64,000 nt of DNA from Pseudomonas viridiflava (GCF_900580865.1 NZ_UTBZ01000140.1:1-64000); one strand, 5' to 3'; shown: positions 16,629 through 25,189, numbered from the stretch's first letter. The notes: generated by a model not told the origin, from the letters alone. Made by a program: numbers and translations.

Positions 16629-17516
16629 ATGCAATACGCGTTTCCACTGCTGGCGATTTTTATCTGGGCCGGCAATACCGTGATCAACAAACTCGCGGTC
16701 GGGGCGATTTTCCCCGCCGAGATCGGTTTCTACCGCTGGCTGCTCGCCGGTTTGCTGTTCACGCCGTTCATGCTCAAAGCGGTGATCGCGCACTGGCCGC
16801 AGATCCGCCCGAACCTGGGCAAGATTTTCATCCTCGGCGTACTCGGCATGGCGGTCTATCAAAGCCTCGCCTACTTCGCCGCAACCCTGACCACCGCCAC
16901 CAACATGGGCATCATCCTGTCGCTGATGCCGTTGATGTCGCTGGCCATGGCGATCATCAGCCTCGGTCAGCGCCTGACTGCCGGTGCGCTGGTCGGTGCC
17001 GTGTTGTCGTTTGCCGGTGTGCTGGTGGTGGTGTCCTCCGGCAGCCTCGGTGCGTTGCTGCAACACGGCGTGAACATGGGCGATGCGATGATGTTGATCG
17101 CGACCCTGGCCTATGCGATCTACAGCACGCTGTTGAAAAAATGGCAGCTGCGCCTGCCGCCGCTGGTGTTGCTGTATTTGCAGGTACTGGTGGCGATTGT
17201 CGTGTTGTTTCCGCTGTATGCCGCTTCGCCGAAGACCGGGCTGACTCTGCAGAACATTCCACTGGTGTTGTATGCGTGTCTGCTGGCGTCGATGGTTGCG
17301 CCGCTGGCGTGGATGCAGGCGGTGCAGCGTCTCGGTCCGAGCCGCACGACGTTGTTCTTTAACTTGCTGCCGTTGATTACCGCGCTGATTGCGGCGGTGG
17401 TGTTGAAGGAGCAGTTGGCGATGTATCACCTGGTGGGCGGGTTGTTGACGCTGGGCGGGGTGATTCTTTCCGAGCGCTGGACGACCGTGTTGGGCCGCCG
17501 AATCAGCGTTGCCTGA
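16629..17516 (+). CDS. EamA/DMT-family inner-membrane exporter
   Basis: This 295-residue protein belongs to the drug/metabolite transporter family. About ten hydrophobic helices can be traced as two EamA repeats. The N-terminal repeat starts FPLLAIFIWAGNTVINKLAVG and the second includes MLIATLAYAIYSTLLKKW. The start at 16629 begins MQYAFPLLAIF; the upstream extension to 16515 overlaps the divergent gene and is rejected. It is divergent from the AraC-type regulator, which suggests inducible efflux. The substrate is unknown. Confidence 0.88.
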   Translation: MQYAFPLLAIFIWAGNTVINKLAVGAIFPAEIGFYRWLLAGLLFTPFMLKAVIAHWPQIRPNLGKIFILGVLGMAVYQSLAYFAATLTTATNMGIILSLMPLMSLAMAIISLGQRLTAGALVGAVLSFAGVLVVVSSGSLGALLQHGVNMGDAMMLIATLAYAIYSTLLKKWQLRLPPLVLLYLQVLVAIVVLFPLYAASPKTGLTLQNIPLVLYACLLASMVAPLAWMQAVQRLGPSRTTLFFNLLPLITALIAAVVLKEQLAMYHLVGGLLTLGGVILSERWTTVLGRRISVA

Positions 17517-17518
17517 TG

Positions 17519-17622
17519 GAAAAGATCGCAGCCTGCGGCAGCTCCTACATGAGTTCGGGGCGTTCACAAAATTTGTGTTCGACACCGAACCTGTAGGAGC
17601 TGCCGAAGGCTGCGATCTTTTG
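17519..17622. repeat. REP doublet, second class (GTAGGAGCTGCCGAAGGCTG)
   Basis: Inverted copies of a different REP core, readable as GTAGGAGCTGCCG-AAGGCTGCGATC, lie between convergent genes with about 45 bases of spacer. The same class recurs at 31727-31803 and as a single copy inside the LysR gene near 20557. Confidence 0.88.
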
Positions 17623-17625
17623 ATC

Positions 17626-18504
17626 CTAAAGGCCTGCAGCCTCAAGCCGCGCCGCATGCTCGACAAACAGCCGCACCGGATCCGCACCCTTGCCGACCAG
17701 CCCCAGCGACTGGTTAACAATGTCGAAGTGATCCAACGGATAGTCATCACCAATCACTGTGCCCAGATGCGAGCTGTAGCGCCCGACCATCCCGTCGCAC
17801 TGCCCCGGCTCACGCACGAAGGTTTTCGCAAACAAGCGACAGCTGCGATTGGTCCCATCAAACAGATTACCGCCGCGATCAGTCTTGCCCGGCTGCAACG
17901 TCCCCGACCACGAGTAATAACGCACGCCGCTGACCTCTTCCGGCCCGTGCCCGCCCCACGTTTCAGGCAAGCCCTGTGGATAACGCTGATTGAACAGTGC
18001 GACGCCCTCAGTCGTCAGCGATTGGTGCGAGGCATGAATATCCACCGGCAGTTTCGGCCCGTGATAACCGGTCTCCAGCACTGCCATCAGCCAACCGACG
18101 AAACGCAACAGCGCCTCAAGGATCCGACCTTTGGCACTGTCCGCCGGGTAATGTTTCGCCAGGTAGTCAGCCAGCTCCGAACCATGATTGGGTCCGGCCA
18201 CCGAAGTGACTGAAGCCACCAGATCAGGGCGTTTCGCCGCCGCATAGCGCGCCGTCAATGAGCCCTGACTGTGGCCGAACAGGTTGACCTTTTGCGCCCC
18301 GGTTTCGCGCAAGATCTCATCGATGCGCGCCAGCAATTGCTCGCCGCGCACCTCGGTGGAGTTGAGCGGCGACACCTGCACGGCAATCACCGTCGCACCA
18401 CCACGGCGCAGCGCCTTGATGATGCCGTACCAGTACGGATAGAGCACCAGCCGGATAAACCCGAGCATGCCGGGCACCAGCACCAGTGGATAACGCGTCG
18501 ACAT
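17626..18504 (-). CDS. Triacylglycerol lipase, family I, without signal peptide
   Basis: This is a 292-residue alpha/beta hydrolase close to Pseudomonas family I lipases such as that of P. fragi. The protein begins MSTRYPLVLVPGMLGF, at the first strand and oxyanion loop. The nucleophile is in GHSQGSLTARY near residue 82, TSVAGPNHGSELAD follows, and the catalytic histidine lies in YPLDHFDIVNQ. Two cysteines (CRLFAK...GQC) could form the family disulfide. The start has AAGGAT 8 bases upstream. No signal peptide is visible even in the longer frame to 18591, so the protein may be exported unusually or stay in the cytoplasm. No foldase gene is adjacent. Confidence 0.87.
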   Translation of the reverse strand: MSTRYPLVLVPGMLGFIRLVLYPYWYGIIKALRRGGATVIAVQVSPLNSTEVRGEQLLARIDEILRETGAQKVNLFGHSQGSLTARYAAAKRPDLVASVTSVAGPNHGSELADYLAKHYPADSAKGRILEALLRFVGWLMAVLETGYHGPKLPVDIHASHQSLTTEGVALFNQRYPQGLPETWGGHGPEEVSGVRYYSWSGTLQPGKTDRGGNLFDGTNRSCRLFAKTFVREPGQCDGMVGRYSSHLGTVIGDDYPLDHFDIVNQSLGLVGKGADPVRLFVEHAARLEAAGL

Positions 18505-18595
18505 GGGCAAACATCCTTGTGGTCGGTGAGTGGATGCAAGGTGTGCAAAACGCCCGCCAAGCATCCTCCCTGATGATGACAACTCAACCACCAGC

Positions 18596-18901
18596 CTACT
18601 TCAGGCCCACCACCCCCGCCACAATCAGCCCGACCGAAACCAGTTTGACCAGCGTCAGGCTCTCACCCAACAGGGCAAAGCCGAGGAACACCGTGCCCAG
18701 CGAGCCAATCGCGGTCCAGATCGGGTAGGCGATGCTCACCGGCAACTCACGCATCGCCAGGGTCAGGAAGTAGATCCCGCCGACCGCCGCAATCACCGTG
18801 ATCAACGACGGCCACAGTCGGGTGAAGCCCTCGGCGTACTTCATGCCCATGGCGAAGGTCACTTCAAACCCGGCGGCGATCAGCAAGAACAGCCAGGCCA
18901 C
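18596..18901 (-). CDS. Small multidrug resistance (SMR) transporter, SugE/Gdx-like
   Basis: This is a 101-residue, four-helix inner-membrane protein. The membrane glutamate lies at residue 13 (AAGFEVTFAMGMKYAEGFTRLWPS). The GMKYAEGFTRL segment resembles the KYTHGFTRL signature of SugE/Gdx guanidinium exporters more than EmrE. Further motifs are LPVSIAYPIWTAIG and a C-terminal GLIVAGVVGLK. The start is a GTG that abuts the stop of the upstream azoreductase gene, so the two are probably co-transcribed. Confidence 0.85.
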   Translation of the reverse strand: MAWLFLLIAAGFEVTFAMGMKYAEGFTRLWPSLITVIAAVGGIYFLTLAMRELPVSIAYPIWTAIGSLGTVFLGFALLGESLTLVKLVSVGLIVAGVVGLK

Positions 18902-19540
18902 CTAGAACACCCGGGCGAGGTCGAGCAAACGCTGCTCGGCCTCGGCTACCGACACCGCGAAGGTGCGTTCGGCGGATTCTTCGCCCTCGGCCGCGATCAC
19001 GCTGACGTCGTTGATGCCGATGAAACCCAGCGCCGTGCGCAGCCATGGATCGGCGTGGTTCAACGCTTCCAGTTCGCCTCCCGGGCCAAAGCCGAAGCCG
19101 CCGCGACTGGTGACGATCAGCGCCTTCTTGCCCTGCAACAGCGGCGTGTACTGGGCGACGCCATTGTCCAGCGTGTGATCGAAGGTCAGGCCAAGCCGCA
19201 CGATCTGATCGACCCAGGACTTGAGGCCGCTGGGCACGTTGAAGTTGTACATCGGCGTGGAAATCAGCAGCAGCTCGTGATCGAACAACTCGCCGACCAA
19301 TTGATCGCTCAGGGCCAGATCGGCCTGCATCGACAGTGGGCGTGCTTCAGGCTGTGGATAAAATGCGGCGGCGACAAAGGCTTCGTTGACCGGCGGAATC
19401 AGCGCCCGCCCGACCTCGCGGCGAGTGACTTGCGCCTGCGGATGACGCACCTGCCAGGCACTGAGAAAATGTTCCGCCAGACGCCGCGAGTGGGAACGGT
19501 CGCCGCGTGGGCTGGCATGGATCGCAAGAATTTTGCTCAT
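18902..19540 (-). CDS. azoR: FMN-dependent NADH-azoreductase
   Basis: This 212-residue flavodoxin-fold enzyme reduces quinones and azo compounds with NADH. FMN-binding elements are HASPRGDRSHSRRLAEHFL at the N-terminus, PMYNFNVPSGLKSWVDQIVR near residue 95, and SRGGFGFGPGGELEALNHAD near 140. The start at 19540 has AAGGAG 6 bases upstream. It is divergent from a LysR gene, which probably regulates it, and leads into the SMR gene. Confidence 0.9.
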   Translation of the reverse strand: MSKILAIHASPRGDRSHSRRLAEHFLSAWQVRHPQAQVTRREVGRALIPPVNEAFVAAAFYPQPEARPLSMQADLALSDQLVGELFDHELLLISTPMYNFNVPSGLKSWVDQIVRLGLTFDHTLDNGVAQYTPLLQGKKALIVTSRGGFGFGPGGELEALNHADPWLRTALGFIGINDVSVIAAEGEESAERTFAVSVAEAEQRLLDLARVF

Positions 19541-19602
19541 CTGAAACTCCTTGAGGCTAGACTTTGATGGCTGTGTCGCTGCAGATTGCAGGCAGCACAC
19601 CG

Positions 19603-19648
19603 TTGCCTCAAATGAGCAAAAATCAGTCGGGATGAATTCATTTCATCC
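19603..19648. promoter_or_regulatory. Candidate LysR operator(s) between azoR and its regulator
   Basis: The 120-base divergent spacer contains TTGCCTCAAATGAGCAA (19603-19619), a dyad with TTGC/GCAA ends of the general LysR kind. It also holds GGATGAATTCATTTCATCC (19630-19648), a 7-bp inverted repeat with a 5-base loop next to the regulator's start. Either could be the regulator's site. This is inference from symmetry and position. Confidence 0.35.
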
Positions 19649-19660
19649 ATGGAGCTTTTC

Positions 19661-20596
19661 ATGTTCGCCTCGCTGCCACTCACCGCCCTGCGCGCTTTTG
19701 AATCGGCATCACGACTGCTCAGTTTCAAGGCTGCTGCCGAAGAACTGTCGGTCACGCCCACGGCGATTTCGCACCAGATTCGCTCGCTGGAAGACTGGCT
19801 CGGCGTCGCGTTGTTCGAGCGTCTGCCGCGCCAGGTTCGTCTGACCGAGGGCGGCGAGCGCCTGTTTCGCAGCTTGCATGGCGCGCTGCTGGAAGTGGCG
19901 CAAAGCGTCGACACCCTGCGCCCGCAGCGCAACGCCAGCACGCTGACGCTATCGACCACCGCCGCCTTCGCAGCACTGTGGCTGGTGCCGCGCCTCGGGC
20001 GCTTTTATGCCCAGCATCCGAACATCAATGTGCGCCTCGATACTCACTGTGAAGTCATCGATCTGCATCAGGACGCCAGCGTCGATCTGGTGTTGCGCTA
20101 TAGCCTCGACGATTACCCGAATCTCTACGGTCTGTGCCTGTTCGATGAATCGTTCGGCGTGTACGGCTCTCCCGAGCAAGTGGCGCTGGCCGTGCGGCGC
20201 ACGCCAACGTTGATCAGCGTGCGCTGGCACAACTCGAAACTCTATGCCCATGGCTGGGAAGCGTGGTGCGCCAAGGCCGAGGAAAACTGGCTGAACCAGC
20301 AACCGGCGATCCGCGAATACGATGAAGAGCATTACGCCCTGCAAGCGGCGATCGCCGGGCAAGGGCTGGTTCTGGCGAGCAACATTCTGGTGTCGGAGAG
20401 TGTCGCCAGCGGTTTGTTGGTGCCGTTCATGGGCCAGATTCAAGTCGATGGCGCCGGCTACAGCGCGTTGTGTGTGCCGGGGCGTGAGCGGCATCCGCCA
20501 GTGCGGGCGTTTTTTGCCTGGTTGCGGGGGGAGGCAGTTTTGTCCGGGCTGGCGCCAAGATCGCAGCCTTCGGCAGCGCCTGCAGGGGTTGCGTAA
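19661..20596 (+). CDS. LysR-family regulator, GcvA-like
   Basis: This 311-residue regulator has an N-terminal winged helix-turn-helix (LTALRAFESASRLLSFKAAAEELSVTPTAISHQIRSLE) and a C-terminal effector-binding domain, in the style of GcvA. The start at 19661 is preferred because GGAG lies 6 bases upstream. It is divergent from azoR. The last codons are unusual: a REP-type sequence near 20557-20578 is read in frame and encodes the terminal residues PRSQPSAAPAGVA, so the C-terminal tail appears to come from a repeat insertion. Confidence 0.87.
   Translation: MFASLPLTALRAFESASRLLSFKAAAEELSVTPTAISHQIRSLEDWLGVALFERLPRQVRLTEGGERLFRSLHGALLEVAQSVDTLRPQRNASTLTLSTTAAFAALWLVPRLGRFYAQHPNINVRLDTHCEVIDLHQDASVDLVLRYSLDDYPNLYGLCLFDESFGVYGSPEQVALAVRRTPTLISVRWHNSKLYAHGWEAWCAKAEENWLNQQPAIREYDEEHYALQAAIAGQGLVLASNILVSESVASGLLVPFMGQIQVDGAGYSALCVPGRERHPPVRAFFAWLRGEAVLSGLAPRSQPSAAPAGVA
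20557..20578. repeat. Single REP copy inside the 3' end of the LysR gene
   Basis: AAGATCGCAGCCTTCGGCAGC matches one arm of the class found at 17519-17622 and 31727-31803. It lies within the coding frame, and the LysR stop codon follows about 16 bases later. Confidence 0.75.
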
Positions 20597-20694
20597 ACCG
20601 ATAAAACTTTTTGCAACGCTCATGACTCACAGCTTAGGTAGCGACCACGTCCGCAGAACGTGGCGCCCATCGGATTAGCCTCCAGGAGATCGAA

Positions 20695-21228
20695 ATGAGC
20701 GACGACCTGCATCTGTCAGATGTTCAAACCTTGCGCGACCGTGCGCGCCAACACGTCGAGAACGGCGCCGTCACCGAGGGCTACAGCGCCGACCGTGAAG
20801 AGGTGCTGCGCTTGCTCAATGAATCGCTGGCCACCGAACTGGTCTGCGTGTTGCGCTACAAGCGCCACTACTTCATGGCCAATGGCGTGAAAGCCCATGT
20901 GGCCGCCGAAGAATTCCTCGAACACGCCACCCAGGAAGCCCAGCACGCCGACCGTCTGGCCGAGCGCATTGTGCAGTTGGGCGGCGAGCCTGAGTTCAAC
21001 CCCGACCTGCTGTCGAAGATGTCCCACGCGCAATACGTGGCCGGCAACACCCTCAAAGAGATGGTCTACGAAGACCTCGTTGCCGAGCGGATCGCCATCG
21101 ACAGCTACCGCGAGATCATCCAGTACATCGGCGAGAAAGACCCGACTACCCGGCGTATCTTCGAAGATATCCTGGCGCAGGAAGAAGAACATGCCGATGA
21201 CATGGCCGACATCCTGAACGACCTCTAA
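20695..21228 (+). CDS. Ferritin-like / bacterioferritin-family protein
   Basis: This is a 177-residue four-helix-bundle protein of the ferritin superfamily. Likely di-iron ligands are E in NESLATELVCVLRYKRHY, E and H in HATQEAQHADRLAERI, E in LVAERIAIDSYREI, and E/H in LAQEEEHADDMADIL. The length exceeds typical bacterioferritin (about 155-160) by an N-terminal extension of about 20 residues. AGGAG lies 6 bases before the start. Iron storage or detoxification is likely. A ferritin-like gene is, as I recall, found at the equivalent place in PAO1. Confidence 0.85.
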   Translation: MSDDLHLSDVQTLRDRARQHVENGAVTEGYSADREEVLRLLNESLATELVCVLRYKRHYFMANGVKAHVAAEEFLEHATQEAQHADRLAERIVQLGGEPEFNPDLLSKMSHAQYVAGNTLKEMVYEDLVAERIAIDSYREIIQYIGEKDPTTRRIFEDILAQEEEHADDMADILNDL

Positions 21229-21243
21229 CCCCTCAAAACCGCC

Positions 21244-21308
21244 TTCGCGAGCAGGCTCGCTCCCACATTGGAATGCATTACAAATGTGGGAGCGAGCCTG
21301 CTCGCGAA
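21244..21308. repeat. REP doublet (REPIN) after the ferritin-like gene
   Basis: A compact inverted pair of the standard core GTGGGAGCGAGCCTGCTCGC with about 20 bases of spacer, between convergent genes. Confidence 0.9.
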
Positions 21309-21327
21309 GGGGCCCTACGGGCACCGA

Positions 21328-23403
21328 CTATTTGGTCGGTTTTACGGTAACCGGCGCCTTGCCCGCCTTCATCTGCTCCAGCAACGGCGCACACTGATTC
21401 GGCTCACCGCCACTCGGCGCCACCAGCGCCAACAGCCCCGCCGCCGGCGCGGCAATCACCCCCAACGCAACCATCCCCGCCCCGCGCAACATCAGCGGCA
21501 CTGCCTTCACGCCCGCATCTGGCTTGATGAACTTGCCCCGCACATACAGCGGTGAACGCAGGGAAATCAAACGCCAGCCCTTGGATTCCGGTGTCACGGT
21601 CAGATCCAGCTGCTCGGTGGCCATGTTCGCCGTGCCGTCGATATAGATGATCGCGTTCTCGGTATCGAAGACAAACAACTGCGTGGTGGCCAGACCGGTC
21701 TTGATGTCAAAGTCGGCCGCCGCGCAGTTGATCTTCACTTCCTTGTCACCAAAGATCTTGCCGACCACATAGTTACCGACGTTGAGCCCGGCCAGCTCCA
21801 TCAGCTCGCGACTGATCGCGCCGTCGTTGATCAACATCTTCAATTTGCCGTTGGCGCCGCCCAGCAGTTTGGCCACCGAGTTGCCGCGCCCGCTGATGTC
21901 GGCGTCGCCATTGAGCTCACCGAAACTGGTCTTCATCGGTTCGAAGGTCGGGAACAGCTCCTTGAGCTTGAACCGGCGCGCGGTCAGTTTCGCCCGGCCT
22001 TCAAGCGGCTCGGCGCGACCGTTGAGGCGGATCTGTGCATCGAGATTGCCGCCGGCCACGCCAAAGCGCAGCGGCTCCAGGCTCAGCTCGCCGTCGTTGA
22101 GTTTCAGGTGGGTATAGAGGTCGTTGAACGGCAACTTCTCGCTGTGAACGATGCGCTTGCCGGTGAACTCGACATCAGCGTCCATTGCGCGCCAGCGATC
22201 GGTCTTGAACTCTTCCACCGGCAGCACTTTATCCGCCGGTTGTTTGCTCTCACCGCCGCGCGCCTTTTGCTTGTCATTGGAGTCGGCGCCGATCAGTGGT
22301 GCGAGATCGGCGAACAGCAGTTGATTGGAGAGCAATGCGCCGCTGAGTTTTGGTCGCGGCTGGCTGGCGACGTAAGTCAGGTCGCCATGGATATCACTGC
22401 TACCGATCTTGCCGTTGAACTGCTCATAGGTGAATTTCGCCCCGGCCTCATCATGCAACTTGGCGATCAAATGGCCGTCGGTGGAGTACGGCGGCGTATC
22501 CGGCAGGGTCACGCCAGTCAGCGGATAAAGATTGCCGAGGCTGGCACCGGCCAGTTTCAGGCGCAGATCGAGGGCGCCGAGGTTGAGCGGATCAGTCAAG
22601 GTGCCAGCCAGTTCGATGCGGGTGTCGCCGATCTTCGCCTGGGCCTGCAACGGGAATGGCTTGCTCGCGTCCTGCAAGGCGAGCAGACCGCCGATCTTGC
22701 CCTGGCCGGTAAGGTTCTGCCCGTGGTACTGGCCTTTGACCTTCAAGGCAAACGCATAATCCTGCGGTGCACCGCCCTTGTCCTGGGCGGTTTTCGCCGC
22801 TTTCGCACCGACGATGTCGCTGTACGGAATGGGCTTGCCCAGCGGATCGATCAGCACATCAAGATTGGTTTTGAGGGTCTGATCGTCGAGGGTCACGTGG
22901 CCCTTGTCGAAACCGATGGCGCCGATATCGACCTCCCAGTTCGAAGGTTCAGCATTCGGATCTTTCGGGTCGAACTTGAACGTCCAGTTGGCGCGGCCGT
23001 CGGCCAGGCGCTGCAACTCGGCGTTGGGTTCAGTCAGGTCGATGCGCGGAATCACCACCCGTTGCGCCAACAGTGCCAACGGCGAAATACGCAACTCGAC
23101 GCGCTTGAGAGTGACCATCTGCGGTTTCTTCGACCAGTCCGGGTTGCCCAGGCTCAAGTCCTCAGCGACCACATGCGGCCACGGCACCCACGCGCGCCAG
23201 CCGCCCTCGTCCGGCTCGCGCTGCCAGATCACCGCGAGGTTGCCATTAATGGCAAACGGTCGGTGCAGTTCTTCCGAGACTTTGGCGTTGAGCGGCGGTT
23301 TGATCCGGTTCCAGTCGAAGAACACGATGATCAACACCAGCACGGCCAGTAGCAGCACGAGGATGGCGAAGGTCCAACTGAAGATTTTTCCAGTGCGCGT
23401 CAT
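21328..23403 (-). CDS. AsmA-family envelope protein
   Basis: This 691-residue protein is anchored by one N-terminal membrane helix (residues 8-30) with a large periplasmic AsmA-like beta-rich region. AsmA-family proteins are linked to outer-membrane assembly and lipid transport. The N-terminal RPFAINGNLAVIW and the C-terminal block near 540 (LLGGANGKLKMLINDGAISRELMELAGLN) are family hallmarks. The start at 23403 has AGGAG 8 bases upstream; a TTG two codons earlier is less likely. It is a single gene, convergent with the ferritin-like gene. Confidence 0.9.
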   Translation of the reverse strand: MTRTGKIFSWTFAILVLLLAVLVLIIVFFDWNRIKPPLNAKVSEELHRPFAINGNLAVIWQREPDEGGWRAWVPWPHVVAEDLSLGNPDWSKKPQMVTLKRVELRISPLALLAQRVVIPRIDLTEPNAELQRLADGRANWTFKFDPKDPNAEPSNWEVDIGAIGFDKGHVTLDDQTLKTNLDVLIDPLGKPIPYSDIVGAKAAKTAQDKGGAPQDYAFALKVKGQYHGQNLTGQGKIGGLLALQDASKPFPLQAQAKIGDTRIELAGTLTDPLNLGALDLRLKLAGASLGNLYPLTGVTLPDTPPYSTDGHLIAKLHDEAGAKFTYEQFNGKIGSSDIHGDLTYVASQPRPKLSGALLSNQLLFADLAPLIGADSNDKQKARGGESKQPADKVLPVEEFKTDRWRAMDADVEFTGKRIVHSEKLPFNDLYTHLKLNDGELSLEPLRFGVAGGNLDAQIRLNGRAEPLEGRAKLTARRFKLKELFPTFEPMKTSFGELNGDADISGRGNSVAKLLGGANGKLKMLINDGAISRELMELAGLNVGNYVVGKIFGDKEVKINCAAADFDIKTGLATTQLFVFDTENAIIYIDGTANMATEQLDLTVTPESKGWRLISLRSPLYVRGKFIKPDAGVKAVPLMLRGAGMVALGVIAAPAAGLLALVAPSGGEPNQCAPLLEQMKAGKAPVTVKPTK

Positions 23404-23788
23404 GCACAAAGCTCCTGATCACGACCGCACGCGAAGACTGCGGCGTACGGCTGAAACGGCGGGCCAAAGCGGCCCTCATTAAATCTACGACTGGCAAACC
23501 AGCCGCAGGTTTAATCGAAAGGTCGATTACCGCGCAAAAAGTCGCGCGAATTCTGACCGATCAGTCGAACAGTGTTACCACGACCCGCACTTTTGCGAGG
23601 CGCGAGTGAGTCGGAAATACCCACCCCGGTGCAAAACGGCCGCCCGGAAAGCCGCGATCTAGAGCCTCCCGGCAGAACAATCAATTCTGTTGATTATTAC
23701 CATTGCGTTTATGAACTTTTATATCGACTTATCGAGAGTAGCATTGCCCTCGTACCCACTTTATCGCCCTCCCAAGGAGCAACCCATC
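23404..23788. promoter_or_regulatory. Divergent intergenic region between asmA-like and repeat-protein genes
   Basis: About 385 bases with no credible gene. The part near 23680-23760 is AT-rich compared with its surroundings and probably holds the promoter of the repeat protein, but no clear -35/-10 pair was identified. No repeat elements are present. Confidence 0.4.
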
Positions 23789-24256
23789 ATGAAACGCCAA
23801 TTACTGCTCAGCCTTACCCTGTCGATGCTAGCCAGCACTGCTTTCGCCCTGCCCGCTGCCGATCAGGCTACCCCGCAAGTGAAATCCAGCCACTCGGTGT
23901 TCAGCCAAACCGTAGCCGCTGATGGTGGCGACCGCACCCCACAAGGTCAGACCCTGGCTGAAGGCGGCCGTGATCGTCTGGAAGAGAAAGGTCTGGTTCA
24001 GGACGGCTACGACAAGACTCCACAAGGTCAGACCCTGGCTTCCGACGGTAGTGACCGCACTCCACAAGGCCAGACCCTGGCTTCCGATGGTAGCGACCGC
24101 ACCCCACAAGGTCAGACCCTGGCTTCCGACGGCGGCGACCGCACTCCACAAGGCCAAACCTTGGCTGACGACGGCTTCGACAAGACTCCACTGGGTCAAG
24201 CACTCGCCGAAGGTGGTGGTGACCGTGTGATCGAACGCAACAGCAAATTGAGCTAA
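23789..24256 (+). CDS. Small secreted protein with 14-residue tandem repeats
   Basis: The predicted protein has 155 residues. It starts with a signal peptide (MKRQLLLSLTLSMLASTAFA), and the rest is built from repeats of 14 residues (42 bp) with the pattern DGxD(R/K)TPQGQTLAx. Five good copies and several degenerate ones are visible, the last ending TPLGQALAEGGGDR. The mature part is hydrophilic, rich in Gly, Asp and Gln, and has no cysteine. The start is set by AAGGAG 9 bases upstream. A terminator follows closely. The function is unknown to me. The repeats are acidic and could be flexible or metal-binding, but this is speculation. Confidence 0.8.
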   Translation: MKRQLLLSLTLSMLASTAFALPAADQATPQVKSSHSVFSQTVAADGGDRTPQGQTLAEGGRDRLEEKGLVQDGYDKTPQGQTLASDGSDRTPQGQTLASDGSDRTPQGQTLASDGGDRTPQGQTLADDGFDKTPLGQALAEGGGDRVIERNSKLS

Positions 24257-24274
24257 GCCCATGGCGGCCTCGAA

Positions 24275-24305
24275 AAAAAGCCCAATCCACGGATTGGGCT
24301 TTTGA
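24275..24305 (+). terminator. Rho-independent terminator after the repeat protein
   Basis: AAAGCCCAATCC and GGATTGGGCTTT form a strong stem with a 2-base loop, preceded by an A-run and followed by TTTT. It is placed 20 bases after the stop codon and could act in both directions. Confidence 0.88.
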
Positions 24306-24411
24306 CTTTTCCGGCCCGATAAAATCTTTCGCTGCACGCCCTCCCGTTCGACGCCGACAAAGCCGATTTGCTAGAGTGCGGCGCTTGTCCTGCCAAAGAA
24401 CACCTCCTGCG

Positions 24412-25044
24412 ATGCTGCCCCGCGCCGAACAGAAACAACAGACCCGCAACGCCTTGATGGACGCTGCCCGCCACCTCATGGAAAGCGGCCGAGGATTCGG
24501 CAGCCTGAGCCTGCGCGAAGTGACGAAAACTGCCGGGATTGTGCCCACCGGTTTCTACCGGCATTTCGCCGATATGGATGAGCTGGGCCTGGTGCTGGTC
24601 AGCGAAGTCGGCCAGACCTTCCGCGAAACCATTCGCTTGGTGCGCCACAACGAATTCGTCATGGGCGGCATTATTGATGCCTCGGTGCGGATCTTCCTCG
24701 ACGTGGTCAGCGCCAATCGCTCGCAATTCCTGTTTCTCGCCCGTGAGCAATATGGCGGTTCGCTGCCGGTGCGTCAGGCAATCGGTCGGTTGCGCGAGAA
24801 CATCAGTTCCGACCTGGCTGCCGACCTGACGATGATGCCTAAGCTGCAGCATCTGGACGCCGCCGGCCTGAGCGTGATGGCAGACCTGATCGTCAAATCG
24901 GTGTTTGCCACCCTCCCCGACATTATCGACCCGCCCGCCGAAGCCCTGCCGGAGCATCTGACGCCGCAGGCGAAGATCACCCAGCAACTGCGCTTCATCT
25001 TTATTGGCCTCAAGCACTGGCAAGGCTTGGGCAGTACCGAATAA
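24412..25044 (+). CDS. desT: TetR-family regulator, DesT/FabR-like
   Basis: This 210-residue regulator has an N-terminal TetR helix-turn-helix (GFGSLSLREVTKTAGIVPTGFYRHFADMDELGL). That block is very close to FabR of E. coli ([22 protein letters not shown]), which controls unsaturated fatty-acid genes. In PAO1, desT lies just upstream of ureE, as here. The desaturase genes desC and desB that DesT controls are absent from this window, so the target must be elsewhere. The name is based on similarity and position. The start MLPRAEQKQQTR is chosen because upstream codons are not conserved. Confidence 0.65.
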   Translation: MLPRAEQKQQTRNALMDAARHLMESGRGFGSLSLREVTKTAGIVPTGFYRHFADMDELGLVLVSEVGQTFRETIRLVRHNEFVMGGIIDASVRIFLDVVSANRSQFLFLAREQYGGSLPVRQAIGRLRENISSDLAADLTMMPKLQHLDAAGLSVMADLIVKSVFATLPDIIDPPAEALPEHLTPQAKITQQLRFIFIGLKHWQGLGSTE

Positions 25045-25078
25045 CTGCCCCTCACTTTCAGCCTCAACAAATCCCCCT

Positions 25079-25164
25079 GTGGGAGCGAGCCTGCTCGCGA
25101 AAGCGTCGTTTCAGCAACATTTATATGGCTGACACACCGCCTTCGCGAGCAAGCTCGCTCCCAC
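25079..25164. repeat. REP doublet (REPIN) before ureE
   Basis: Inverted copies of the standard core, the right arm with one base change (GAGCAAGCTC), about 40 bases apart. It separates the regulator gene from the ureE promoter region. Confidence 0.9.
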
Positions 25165-25189
25165 ATTGGTTCGGCGTCAAAGCCTTCAT

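Noticed and set aside
23920..24240. 42-bp repeats as a CRISPR or transposon end
   Set aside because: They are in frame, encode a 14-residue repeat after a signal peptide, and have no spacers.
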